Of a DNA stretch of 64,000 bases, positions 8,039-15,945 are shown in pieces (position 1 is the first letter of the stretch; each line of letters begins with the position of its first letter). The notes under the pieces are model-generated. The model was not told the DNA's origin. It searched no databases and saw only the letters and a program-made list of their open reading frames with translations. Source of the DNA: Oscillospiraceae bacterium Marseille-Q3528 (lineage in GTDB: Bacteria; Bacillota; Clostridia; Lachnospirales; Lachnospiraceae). The stretch spans positions 31,605 through 95,604 of the forward strand of contig JAGTTR010000018.1 of the NCBI GenBank assembly GCA_018223385.1. Direction: 5' to 3'. The position numbers and the translations under genes are program-made.

Positions 8039-8212
8039 TCAAATCGTTTTGATTTTTTTGAGATACGCCACCGCATCGGTATGACCACGGAAGTAAATCT
8101 GCTGTCGCTCCATATCATCCCGCTGACGTACCAGATGCAGATACTGTGTAAAGGCTGCGTGTTCCTTAGCGGTCAATCGAATTTCTCCGCTAGGTGTAGA
8201 TATGTATCCTGC
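8039..8212 (-). pseudogene. Fragment of a small ICE-associated protein
   Basis: A frame without a usable start codon encodes GEIRLTAKEHAAFTQYL, HLVRQRDDMERQQIYFRGH and a TDAVAYLKKI ending. It reads like the C-terminal part of a short helical protein of conjugative elements, but I cannot name the family with certainty. The 5' end is replaced by other sequence at about 8180-8212. Confidence 0.4.
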
Positions 8213-8442
8213 TTATAATTTGATGTCTGCCAATTTTCGAAGAACAGGAGCTCCTTTTTTCCAGCTAAAATGTGAGCGGTCTCATCGGAAAAACTAGGCG
8301 TATTTTTCCCATCGCCAACGCTAACCGTCGTAGGGAAGGCATACTCTTCTGGTTGGCACAATATTCCTAAATCTGCTAATTGGGAAAATTCTTCTCTGGA
8401 ACAAGAAATCTGAATAGAATAAAGCCGGAGGAATAGGGGCAT
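8173..8442 (-). CDS. Possible short ORF, no family recognised
   Basis: 89 residues with an AGGAG 4 nt before the ATG. The middle (LADLGILCQPEEYAFPTTVSV) looks like real protein, but the end overlaps the preceding fragment in a different frame and no family was recognised. It may itself be a piece of a larger lost gene. Confidence 0.25.
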   Translation of the reverse strand: MPLFLRLYSIQISCSREEFSQLADLGILCQPEEYAFPTTVSVGDGKNTPSFSDETAHILAGKKELLFFENWQTSNYKQDTYLHLAEKFD

Positions 8443-8465
8443 AATGCTCCTGCAGGATCAAATCC

Positions 8466-8651
8466 TTGGCCCAGTTCCGAAGAATCTCTGCCGCAAACAG
8501 AGAAGAACGCTGCAAGCAACCAGTCACACTGCGGCTTTCCCCTCAAACAATCAGACGTGCAAAATCCCTTGGTAAAGGATACACTTCCGTTCTCAGTCGC
8601 ATACTTGAAAGCGCCCTTGAAAACCCGGATATTGTAAAACATTATCTTTGA
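8466..8651 (+). pseudogene. C-terminal part of a BrnA/CopG-like antitoxin
   Basis: About 45 residues from CKQPVTLRLSPQTIRRAKSL onward have the beta-strand plus two-helix pattern of ribbon-helix-helix antitoxins and end in ESALENPDIVKHYL, as in small antitoxins of Clostridia. The only start in frame is a TTG at 8466 with no clear ribosome binding site, and a stop codon lies a few codons upstream. The N-terminal toxin-binding or linker part is therefore missing, and no partner toxin is visible upstream. The gene ends only a few bases before the IS66 left end. Confidence 0.45.
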
Positions 8652-8654
8652 TAA

Positions 8655-9186
8655 GTAAGCGCCTCATAATCCACCGTCTGGCAAGATCAAAGTAGAGATG
8701 AGATAATGAGACCGAGGTATCAGAAGACCCATCGGTACCAAAAGTCTCAAGGAGGTCTCAGGAATGCCGGACGAGTTTCAAACCCTGAAAAAAGAGAGCA
8801 GTATCGAAATCATAAAAGCGTGCAACGGAAGCGGTATGCCAAAGCGGCAATGGTGCCGGGAGCATGGGATCAGCTACAGCACGTTCATGCGTTGGCAGAG
8901 GATCCTGCGAAATGAGCTTGCGGGAGAGATCATGGTTACACAGGCAGTGGTTCCACTGCAAATCGAGCCGCAAGCTTCCCGCTGTACGCCTGCTCAAGAA
9001 GTCACGATACAGAAAAGACGGTATCTCCATCAGCATGCACGGAGTAAGCAGCGATACGGCGAATATGTTCGATTTCAACGAGCAAACAAAGCAACCTATC
9101 TTGAATTTTTTAAGCAGAATAGCAGATCCCATATTATCGTTGACGGCCGTGCCTACACGATTGACCAATTTTTAAAACTATACTGA
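8655..9186 (+). mobile_element. IS66-family remnant with orf1 (TnpA accessory gene), degraded
   Basis: The segment opens with GTAAGCGCCTC, which resembles IS66-family terminal repeats. It then carries a gene at 8764 with AAGGAGG before its ATG; the first 80 residues (KACNGSGMPKRQWCREHG, TFMRWQRILRNELA) match the IS66 orf1/TnpA accessory protein. After about residue 80 the family sequence continues in another frame, so the gene is frameshifted. The last 30 residues (LEFFKQNSRSHIIVDGR and following) belong to something unrecognised. orf2 (TnpB) and the DDE transposase gene are gone. Confidence 0.6.
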
Positions 9187-9189
9187 TTT

Positions 9190-9221
9190 GAGCACTATCT
9201 GGGCTATCCCGGATAGTGCTC
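9190..9221 (+). terminator. Hairpin, probable terminator
   Basis: GAGCACTATC and GATAGTGCTC form a 10-bp stem with a 12-nt loop, followed by CTTTGGTT. It closes the degraded IS66 segment and lies before the GH3 gene. Confidence 0.5.
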
Positions 9222-9312
9222 TTTGGTTACGGGCGATTATTGTGCGGATACTTTTTTCTTTCTTTTTTTCCCGGTTTATGTTAGACTGAAGCTACTTTGA
9301 AAGGAGGCGCCT

Positions 9313-10530
9313 ATGAAACGCTTTTTGGCCGCGCTTTTGGCGGCATTGACTGTATTTACCCTTACAGGCTGCGGAAAAACAGAGAATCCCGCTGAACCGG
9401 TGACGCCGGGACAGGCAGAGGAACCCGCCACGCCCACGGAACCGGAGCTGACGCCGGAGGAAATCGCGGAACAGGAACGTCTGGCGGCGGAAAAGGCCCG
9501 TGAAGAACGGCTGCAGGGACTACTGGACTCCATGACCTTAGAGGAAAAGGTGGGACAGCTTTTCTTCGTCCGGTGCCCGGAGACCAACGCCGTGGAGGAT
9601 ATTTCCACCTACCATTTAGGAGGCTATCTGCTGTTCGGACGAGACTACAAGGACGGCGACAACTGGCTGACGTGGGAGCAGTTCATCCAGAAAATCGAGA
9701 GCTACCAGGATGCGACCGCTATCCCCCTGTTTATTGGAAGCGACGAGGAGGGCGGCACCGTCACCCGGGCCAGCCGAAACCCTAACCTCTTCTCTGAACC
9801 CTTCAAATCTCCTCAGAAGCTGAACTACATCGGCGGCATTGAAGAAATTCTCCGGGATACGGACACCCGAAGCCGGGAGCTGCGGGCGCTGGGCATCAAT
9901 GTAAATTTCGCGCCGGTGTGCGACGTGTCCACCGACCCGAAGGATTTCATCTATGACCGGACGCTGGGGCAGGACGCGAACATGACAGCGGATTATGTGA
10001 GGCTGGTGGTGCCGGCCATGACAGAGGGCGGTACGCTGCCGGTACTGAAGCACTTCCCCGGCTACGGTAATAACGCAGACACCCACACCGGCATCGCCGT
10101 GGATCAGCGGCCGATGGAGACCTTTGAGACTGCCGACCTGCTGCCCTTCAAGGCGGGGATCGAGGCCGGGACTCCTTTTGTGCTGGTGAGCCACAACATC
10201 GTCAACTGCATGGACCCGGAGCTGCCGGCGTCCCTCTCCCCTGCCGTTCACAAAATTCTGCGGGAAGAATGCGGCTTTGACGGCATCGCCATCACCGACG
10301 ATCTGGCGATGGACGCCGTGAAGGCCTACGCCAAGGACGGCGCTGTAGTTGTGCTGGCCTTGCAAGCGGGAAACGATATGGTTGTTACCACGGACTACCG
10401 GACCCAGATCCCCGCCGTCATTGCGGCGGTGCAGGAGGGCACATTGGATGAAAGCGTCATCGATGACGCCTGTCTCCGGGTACTGCGGTGCAAGGACACC
10501 TTTTTGAGGATCCCAGAAAACAATCCCTGA
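9313..10530 (+). CDS. Lipoprotein, glycoside hydrolase family 3 (beta-N-acetylhexosaminidase-like)
   Basis: 405 residues. A lipobox (LTGC, Cys about 20) ends the signal peptide and is followed by a Pro/Glu-rich spacer, so the enzyme is probably anchored to the outer face of the membrane. The catalytic domain begins at about residue 75 (MTLEEKVGQLFF). It has the NagZ-type signature KHFPGYGN followed by ADTHTG, and ITDDLAMDAV, whose Asp is the expected nucleophile. Family members of this type release N-acetylglucosamine from peptidoglycan fragments or glycans; the lipoprotein form suggests scavenging or wall turnover. GAAAGGAGGC precedes the ATG. The high GC of this gene contrasts with the AT-rich debris around it. 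Confidence 0.88.
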   Translation: MKRFLAALLAALTVFTLTGCGKTENPAEPVTPGQAEEPATPTEPELTPEEIAEQERLAAEKAREERLQGLLDSMTLEEKVGQLFFVRCPETNAVEDISTYHLGGYLLFGRDYKDGDNWLTWEQFIQKIESYQDATAIPLFIGSDEEGGTVTRASRNPNLFSEPFKSPQKLNYIGGIEEILRDTDTRSRELRALGINVNFAPVCDVSTDPKDFIYDRTLGQDANMTADYVRLVVPAMTEGGTLPVLKHFPGYGNNADTHTGIAVDQRPMETFETADLLPFKAGIEAGTPFVLVSHNIVNCMDPELPASLSPAVHKILREECGFDGIAITDDLAMDAVKAYAKDGAVVVLALQAGNDMVVTTDYRTQIPAVIAAVQEGTLDESVIDDACLRVLRCKDTFLRIPENNP

Positions 10531-10659
10531 TTGGATATTCCATGAAAACAGCCTGATTTGCTGCATTTTTTTGAAAATGTGCAACCAAAACGCCTCTTTT
10601 TTCGTCTTTCCTTGTGAACAGCTATTGGAAAGACCGGTCTATGGGAAAGGAGCATTTCT

Positions 10660-10818
10660 ATGAAAAAGTCTCTGCGTTTTTGCGTTTTACTAACTTTCGC
10701 CGCCGCGCTGCTGACGGTCTCCGTCTTTGCGGACACTTTGATAAGAAGAAACCCACCTCTATGCAGAGGTGGGTTTCTTCTTATCATTTTTCAACTATCC
10801 AAATATGTTCTGGGCTAA
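10660..10818 (+). pseudogene. Signal peptide of a truncated secreted protein
   Basis: AAAGGAG precedes an ATG and a clean signal peptide, MKKSLRFCVLLTFAAALL followed by TVSVFAD. At about codon 26 the frame enters a 46-bp palindrome and then unrelated sequence, so the mature part has been lost by insertion or deletion. It may have formed an operon with the GH3 gene 130 bp upstream. Confidence 0.5.
10740..10785. terminator. Perfect 21-bp hairpin
   Basis: GATAAGAAGAAACCCACCTC pairs with its complement around a 4-nt ATGC loop, with a T-rich flank on each side. It can work as a bidirectional terminator and sits exactly at the junction between the truncated secreted gene and the group II intron debris. 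Confidence 0.65.
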
Positions 10819-10954
10819 ATCGAAATGTGTACTTTATATCTTTATTGAAATTAGACTTACCAGTCGTCATTGCAATCACCGTATATTTTTTCTTGCCTCT
10901 AAATCCGACCTTGTTAAAATCTGTGACACCGAAGCCGTCGGCACATATAGACAT
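10784..10954 (-). pseudogene. Unidentified 56-codon frame downstream of the truncated reverse transcriptase
   Basis: The frame reads MSICADGFGVTDF, VGFRGKKKYTVIAM and ends in FRFSPEHIWIVEK, followed directly by the palindromic terminator. It looks like the C-terminal end of a real protein joined to the broken intron near 10957. No family was recognised and the start has only a weak ribosome binding site. Confidence 0.3.
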
Positions 10955-11754
10955 AGCATCCTATTCTTGCAGATGATTACTGTATCATCTGCGTACCTTA
11001 CAAGAATACCGTGAGTAAGTCCATACTTTTCCCACAGTCTGTCCAGTGTATTTAAGTAGATGTTTGCCAATAACGGAGATATAACTGAACCTTGACTTGT
11101 TCCCTGTTCAGAAATTGTCAGTACATTTCCGTATAATACTCCTGATACTAACCATTGTCTTATCAGCTTCAATATCCTACGGTCTGATATTCTCTGCTCT
11201 ACCAGTTTCATCAGCTTATCTTGGTTTACGTTATCAAAGAACTTCTCAATATCTGCGTCTACTACATAATAGCCCTTGTTGTTACACGCTTTTCTTACCA
11301 CTTCCAGTGCTTGCTTGGCACTTCTTTTCGGTCGGAATCCATAGGAACAATCTCTAAAGTCAGCTTCGAATACTGGCTCTATTGCTATCTTGGTAGCCAT
11401 CTGCACAATTCTGTCCTTGACTGTTGGTATTCCAAGAGGTCTTTCACTTCCGTCTGGTTTTGGTATCATAACTCGCTTTACTGGGGATGGTTTGTACTTT
11501 CCATCCATCAGTTCCGATTTGATTTCTGACAGGTATTTTTCAATTCCCATCTCTTCAATATCTTCGATTCTGATACCATCTACACCACTGGAACCTTTGT
11601 TAGCTTTTACCCGTTTCCATGCTTCAAAAAGTATATCATCCCGATATACCTTATCGTAAAGTACATGAAATCTTCGGCTATCGCATTTCTTGGCTGTCAG
11701 ATATAGTTTGTTTTGAAGTTGTCGAACTTTTTCTTTGGAGTTGTTAGTCTGCAT
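10876..11754 (-). pseudogene. ltrA: Group II intron reverse transcriptase, truncated after the YADD motif
   Basis: The first ~262 residues contain the reverse transcriptase motifs in order: GSSGVDG, IPKPDGSERPLGIPTVKDR, SYGFRPKRSA, YYVVDADIEKFFD, QGSVISPLLANIYL and the catalytic YADD at 254-257. After ICKN the reading continues into foreign sequence and stops 28 residues later. The thumb, maturase and any DNA-binding or endonuclease domains are absent, so the protein should not support mobility. Confidence 0.85.
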
Positions 11755-12275
11755 GACATTCTCTCACTCTTACCCTCTCTACAAACGTGAATGAAGCAAG
11801 GAACCTTCTCATAGACTGCGTTTTCTTGCACAGTCATTATCGGTACTATGTTCCTCTCCGACTCCCTCCCATCAGAAATACGATTTCGCCAAGCTTATAC
11901 GCTTTCTTTTTACCTTTCGGTGATGGGTAGGGTCTCTCCAGTTCCGAACCACACTTTTCATACATACCGTTTCCTCTATACCGAGGGATTCCTCTGTGCT
12001 GCTTTCCAGTTTCTTCACACGTTCCATGGCTTTCACCCATATACCCAAGGTTCAGCTTCCCTTTGCTCTCTTTTCAGAGACCCTTTTAACGATACGGCAG
12101 AATTCACTTTATGTTACGGTCTGCATAATTGCTCGCCCCTCTTACCGAGGTTACTTTATCCACTCGCTTAGTACCCTGCATTACTGCAACGCACCGAGTT
12201 TAGCTACACGGCTCACTGGCGATTACCGTGACCGGACTTACACCGGCTAGTGTGGTCCAGCTTCGCTGGACACAC
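10957..12275 (-). mobile_element. Group II intron, 3'-truncated
   Basis: The 5' boundary is GTGTG at 12271-12275 (minus strand). About 520 nt of RNA-only sequence follows before the reverse transcriptase ORF, including the hairpin-rich 5' domains and several short spurious frames. The maturase/X domain, the rest of the ORF and RNA domains V and VI are missing, because the element stops near 10957. It lies directly after a stem-loop (12284-12308). Without domain V it cannot splice by itself. Confidence 0.75.
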
Positions 12276-12283
12276 GATATGTA

Positions 12284-12308
12284 AACAGGCAGCAAGCTGC
12301 CGCCTGTT
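12284..12308 (-). terminator. Stem-loop at the intron insertion site
   Basis: AACAGGC and GCCTGTT bracket a GCAGC/GCTGC inner stem, about 10 bp downstream of the small gene ending at 12319. The intron 5' end follows 9 bp later, so the intron seems to have entered just behind a terminator-like hairpin. Confidence 0.6.
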
Positions 12309-12318
12309 GCCCGAGCAT

Positions 12319-12507
12319 TTACTCATTTTGTTCTGCTTTCCTGCAGCCGAGTGTTTTCAGAATATCTTTCAGATACTTTGCGCTTCGGGCATATTTGTCT
12401 CCGGTATCCAACCGGATCCAGATGGTTGCTGTACCAGGGCTGGCATCAATGCTGATGATGTGATCTGCATTAATATACTCTTCGCCGGTGTAAACGAATG
12501 TCGCCAT
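12319..12507 (-). CDS. Small conserved-looking ICE protein, unknown function
   Basis: 62 residues, MATFVYTGEEYINADHIISI, with alternating charged and hydrophobic residues and an AAGGAG site 5 nt before the ATG. It starts 9 bp after the stop codon of the 175-residue gene and, like it, lies downstream of a coupling-protein remnant, so the three probably formed one conjugation operon. No domain recognised. Confidence 0.6.
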   Translation of the reverse strand: MATFVYTGEEYINADHIISIDASPGTATIWIRLDTGDKYARSAKYLKDILKTLGCRKAEQNE

Positions 12508-12516
12508 TTTGTCTCC

Positions 12517-13044
12517 TTATCTGGCAACTTCCTGCTTCCTGGCCGCCTTACCGGAAGGGCTGACTGCCGCTGTTTCTTCCTTCCGGTCAGATAGATCCGA
12601 GAGGACAGATCCTCTGGATCTATCCTTGTAGGATTCCATCAGAGCCTTCAGCTCCACATTGGTCACTTCTCTGGTCTCGCGTCCCCAGATCGGCTGACCG
12701 GCATCGTCGATTCCATTCTTTACAGAACGGGAAAGGCGGGTCGTTCCGTCCTCAGGGAGCTTCATCCAGACACCCTTGCCGAACTTGTTTTCATGGATCA
12801 TCTTCGGGGAGATCACAAAGGTCTCCCAGGGACGGGTATCCGCCTTATCCGGATTCGGAATACTAACTTCTACCAGTTCCTTGCCGTTCCTGGAAGTAAA
12901 CGGATCTCCCACAAGCCCCTTGCCGAACTTGATCGTCAATTCCGTGTAGCTGACGCCCAGGGTTTCGCCACGTGCCATCGCTTCCTCGGCTTCTCTTACG
13001 AAGTCAGGCACATCCATGGACATCCACGGTCTCTCATCTGCCAT
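12517..13044 (-). CDS. ICE-associated hypothetical protein
   Basis: 175 residues without signal peptide or membrane segment. Notable parts are MSMDVPDFVREAEEAMARGE, PWETFVISPKMIHENKFGKG and a Lys/Arg-rich C-terminus. It is preceded by AGGAGG and follows the coupling-protein remnant by 13 bp. The context suggests an accessory protein of conjugative transfer; I cannot name a family. Confidence 0.65.
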   Translation of the reverse strand: MADERPWMSMDVPDFVREAEEAMARGETLGVSYTELTIKFGKGLVGDPFTSRNGKELVEVSIPNPDKADTRPWETFVISPKMIHENKFGKGVWMKLPEDGTTRLSRSVKNGIDDAGQPIWGRETREVTNVELKALMESYKDRSRGSVLSDLSDRKEETAAVSPSGKAARKQEVAR

Positions 13045-13057
13045 ATTGGCTTACCTC

Positions 13058-13297
13058 CTATTCCTCAGATATAACAAAAAACTCATCCTTCGGATGAAGC
13101 TTTACCCTGGTATCCAGGAACTGCTCAATGTCAAAGGTGAGTTTCTTGTCGAAATCTGCCGTATATTTGTAGTTTAGGTGCTGCGTCAGGTCATACTTAT
13201 CGGACAGGAACGGACGCACGCCCCTAAGCTGCATGATACACTTGCTGTCATCCATCACGGCCAGCTCATCCCGGCTCATCAGTTCCTTGCCACAATG
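13058..13297 (-). pseudogene. VirD4/TraG-like coupling protein, C-terminal remnant
   Basis: Residues GKELMSRDELAVMDDSKCIM and RGVRPFLSDKYDLTQH match the end of the ATPase domain of type IV secretion coupling proteins in Tn1549/CTn-like ICEs, which feed the relaxosome into the transfer channel. The remaining ~500 residues, including the Walker motifs, are missing. An in-frame stop lies just upstream of the conserved part, at about 13298, next to the start of the AraC-type region. Confidence 0.75.
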
Positions 13298-13414
13298 TCA
13301 AGTGATGAATTAAGAAAATAAACATACATCCATCTTCTCCACAAAGAAAAATAAATCACTGTCGATTCCAGTGTAGATAAATTTTCTTTTGCCTTCTTCA
13401 TAAGGAACTTTTAT

Positions 13415-14461
13415 GTGTTCAAATTGACTTTTATGTCCCCATATTGTAAACTATGGTTAGCTGACGCTAACCGTATAAAAGCGTCAGCTGGAGGTGTATC
13501 AGCTACGACAGAACTTCAATATTTAAAGCAAGATAAGAAAATTCCGGGCAAGGAACCTTTTATTACTTATGTAGATTATCAGGCGGGCGATGCCCCCGCT
13601 GATATGTGGGTATATGATATTTTTCCGGGCGTACAGTTAATGGTGGTTGATTTTGCTATCGAAAGCTGTTTTCGTGGAAGCGGAAAAGAAAATGTTATTG
13701 AAATCAATCATTGCGAAAAAGGTAGATTTGAGTGTGCTTTCGATAATAAGAGCTATATCTATTTAGGAGAAGGAGATATTGCGATTAACAGTCAACTGCA
13801 TCCGCCGGTTGCTTCTTCTTTTCCTTTAAAATATTATTACGGCTCTACCATTTTGCTTTTTCCGGAAATCATGAAAAGGGGACACGAATTACAGGCTTTT
13901 CAAATCAGTGCAGAGAAAATAGTTGAAAAATATTCTCTCAATACAGAATGCCATGTGTATCGCCGTAATGCGGAAATAGAGCATGTATATCGGGAGTTAT
14001 ATGCACATTTGGCACTTCCCCATCCATCGTTACCATTTTTGAGGTTAAAGGTATTGGAGCTGCTTTATCATTTTCAGTCAAAACAAACAGTTTTTGAAGA
14101 AAACCGGGAGTATCTTTCGGGAGCAACTGTGGAGCATATTATGCATGTGAAAGAGCATTTGCTGCAGGATATGACGCAGAGAACAAATTTGAAGGAGTTA
14201 GCTTTGGAACATGGTTTAAGCCTGACGCAGTTAAAGGATGGGTTCCGGCAGGTGTATGGAGAATCTCCTTATGCGTATTTGCGGAATTACAAGATGCATC
14301 AGGCTGCGCAGTTACTGCGTCAGACCGATCGTAAAATCAGTGAGGTTGCATTGATGATGGGATATGAGAATCCAAGCAAGTTTTCAGAAGCCTTTTACGC
14401 CGTGATGGGATGCAAACCCAATGCCTATCGTAAGTCACAAAAATCAAGTGCTGCGGTATAA
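13415..14461 (+). CDS. AraC-family transcriptional regulator of the ECF/ABC transporter locus
   Basis: About 348 residues from a GTG at 13415 (AAGGA upstream), or 342 from the ATG at 13433 (MSPYCKLWLADANRI). The N-terminal half is a ligand-binding/dimerisation region (WVYDIFPGVQLMVVDF). The C-terminal 100 residues form two helix-turn-helix units (TNLKELALEHGLSLTQLKDGF and KISEVALMMGYENPSKFSEAF). The overall layout resembles the AraC regulators that accompany siderophore and metallophore uptake loci. It is encoded 185 bp upstream of and in line with the transporter genes, so it most likely controls them in response to the substrate; that is an inference. Confidence 0.85.
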   Translation: MFKLTFMSPYCKLWLADANRIKASAGGVSATTELQYLKQDKKIPGKEPFITYVDYQAGDAPADMWVYDIFPGVQLMVVDFAIESCFRGSGKENVIEINHCEKGRFECAFDNKSYIYLGEGDIAINSQLHPPVASSFPLKYYYGSTILLFPEIMKRGHELQAFQISAEKIVEKYSLNTECHVYRRNAEIEHVYRELYAHLALPHPSLPFLRLKVLELLYHFQSKQTVFEENREYLSGATVEHIMHVKEHLLQDMTQRTNLKELALEHGLSLTQLKDGFRQVYGESPYAYLRNYKMHQAAQLLRQTDRKISEVALMMGYENPSKFSEAFYAVMGCKPNAYRKSQKSSAAV

Positions 14462-14645
14462 CCAAAGTAAAATCAACAGGAACGAAAGATTCGGTGATGC
14501 TGTCTTTTGATAGCGTCACTTTTTTGGCTTTTCGGAGCATTTTTGCGATTTGTTGGCTTTTTAGAGTAGAAGCAAATCTGGATAAATGCTACAATACAAG
14601 AGTTAGTTGAGACTAATAAACAATAATAAAAAGGTAGGTATCTAT

Positions 14646-15230
14646 ATGAAAACAAAACTTACGACAAAAGATTTAATTGCCGCAGGTGCTTTCGGTGCCA
14701 TTTATCTGGTGGTTCTGACCGTCCTGGCATCGGTGGTTCTGCCCATTGTTCCGGTTCTCTTTTTAGCAACTCCCCTGATTGCCGGTATCGTTCTGGGTAC
14801 AGTATACATGCTGTATGCGGCAAAGGTTCCCAAGAAAGGTGCAATCCTGATATTGGCTGTGCTGGTGGGACTAATCACTTCTATGTCAACATATTATCCG
14901 CTACTGTTTTCCGTTATCTGGGGAATCCTTGCGGAAGTAATCGCATCCAGAAAAGAGAGAAGATCTGCTGGTATGCTGGCTGCAAGCTATGTCGTATTCA
15001 ATATGACTTCAATGGGATCGTTTTATGCAATTATTGTAGCAAAGGAAGCGTTTCTGGAGAATTGTGCAACCTATTATGGCGCGGATTATGCCGCAGCATT
15101 TGATGCCCTGACACCTGATTGGATTGTTGCGGTTCTGATAGCCTTTGCACTGATCGGCGGTCTGCTGGGAGGTCTCCTTGGAAAGCGCATTCTGAAAAAG
15201 CATTTTGAGAAAGCGGGAATCACTGCGTGA
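14646..15230 (+). CDS. ECF transporter S component, MptD/Trep_Strep-like
   Basis: 194 residues with five or six hydrophobic helices. The start MKTKLTTKDLIAAGAFGAIY is typical of S components, whose first helices contact the T component; a further start at 14607 is unlikely. The length and the sequence style match the MptD/Trep_Strep family, for which no substrate is firmly established. AAGGTAGG precedes the ATG. The stop overlaps the start of the next gene (TGATG), which indicates translational coupling. Confidence 0.8.
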   Translation: MKTKLTTKDLIAAGAFGAIYLVVLTVLASVVLPIVPVLFLATPLIAGIVLGTVYMLYAAKVPKKGAILILAVLVGLITSMSTYYPLLFSVIWGILAEVIASRKERRSAGMLAASYVVFNMTSMGSFYAIIVAKEAFLENCATYYGADYAAAFDALTPDWIVAVLIAFALIGGLLGGLLGKRILKKHFEKAGITA

Positions 15231-15931
15231 TGGCGCGGAATAATCCGACTGGCATATTAGATCCGAGGAGCAAGCTGGCGGTGTTTGTCACAGCTTGCTT
15301 CTCCGTCTTTTCAGGCTTGTCGTACATACAGGAAATATCGTTGCTTGCGTTATGTGTGTTTACCATGCTTCTTTGCAGGAAATGGAAACGGGCATTTTAT
15401 ACAGGCGTTCTTTTTCTTGCCATGCTGCTTTCAGATTTGTATATGGTGCCGCATCTAACCGGGGTATCAAGGAACATTATGACAGCTATCTGCCATGTTT
15501 TGCGTTTTATCCTCCCTCTGTTTGCATCCTTTTATCTTATTACAAAGACAACGAAAATTGGAGAATATATATCCGCACTTACCAAAATACACATGCCGTC
15601 CGAGGTTGTAATACCACTGGCGGTAATGTTCCGTTTTGTTCCCACGATTCAGGAGGAATGGCAAATGGTAAATCAGGCGCTCCGCCTGAGGGGGCTGGCA
15701 TGGAACTGGCGCAATGTTTTGACTCGACCTGTCCATATGTTGGAGTATATGATGGTTCCTTTTTTGATGCAATGCTCCGTTGTTGTGGATGAAATGTCCG
15801 CCGCTGTGATGGCAAGAGGATTTGACCGAGATACACGCCGCAGCAGCTACATAGAAGTAAAACTGTCCATTCTGGACTGGTGCATCATAACCGTATCGGC
15901 CGGAATATTGGCATGGAACTTGATTGTTTGA
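15230..15931 (+). CDS. ECF transporter T component
   Basis: 233 residues with several membrane helices and the family's coupling-helix motif region (AVMARGFDRDTRRSSY), where the Ala-Arg-Gly signature contacts the ATPases. It forms the scaffold between the S component and the ATPases. The ATG overlaps the stop of the S gene; a GTG three bases earlier is also possible. It is clearly distinct from the housekeeping EcfT at 29.3-30.1 kb, so the locus has a dedicated (group I) energising module. Confidence 0.88.
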   Translation: MARNNPTGILDPRSKLAVFVTACFSVFSGLSYIQEISLLALCVFTMLLCRKWKRAFYTGVLFLAMLLSDLYMVPHLTGVSRNIMTAICHVLRFILPLFASFYLITKTTKIGEYISALTKIHMPSEVVIPLAVMFRFVPTIQEEWQMVNQALRLRGLAWNWRNVLTRPVHMLEYMMVPFLMQCSVVVDEMSAAVMARGFDRDTRRSSYIEVKLSILDWCIITVSAGILAWNLIV

Positions 15932-15945
15932 AAGGGGGGAGGACT

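Noticed and set aside
11846..12040. A 64-codon open frame on the minus strand within the group II intron
   Set aside because: It lies inside the folded RNA part of the intron, has no protein-like conservation pattern that I recognise, and such frames are regular by-products of intron RNA.
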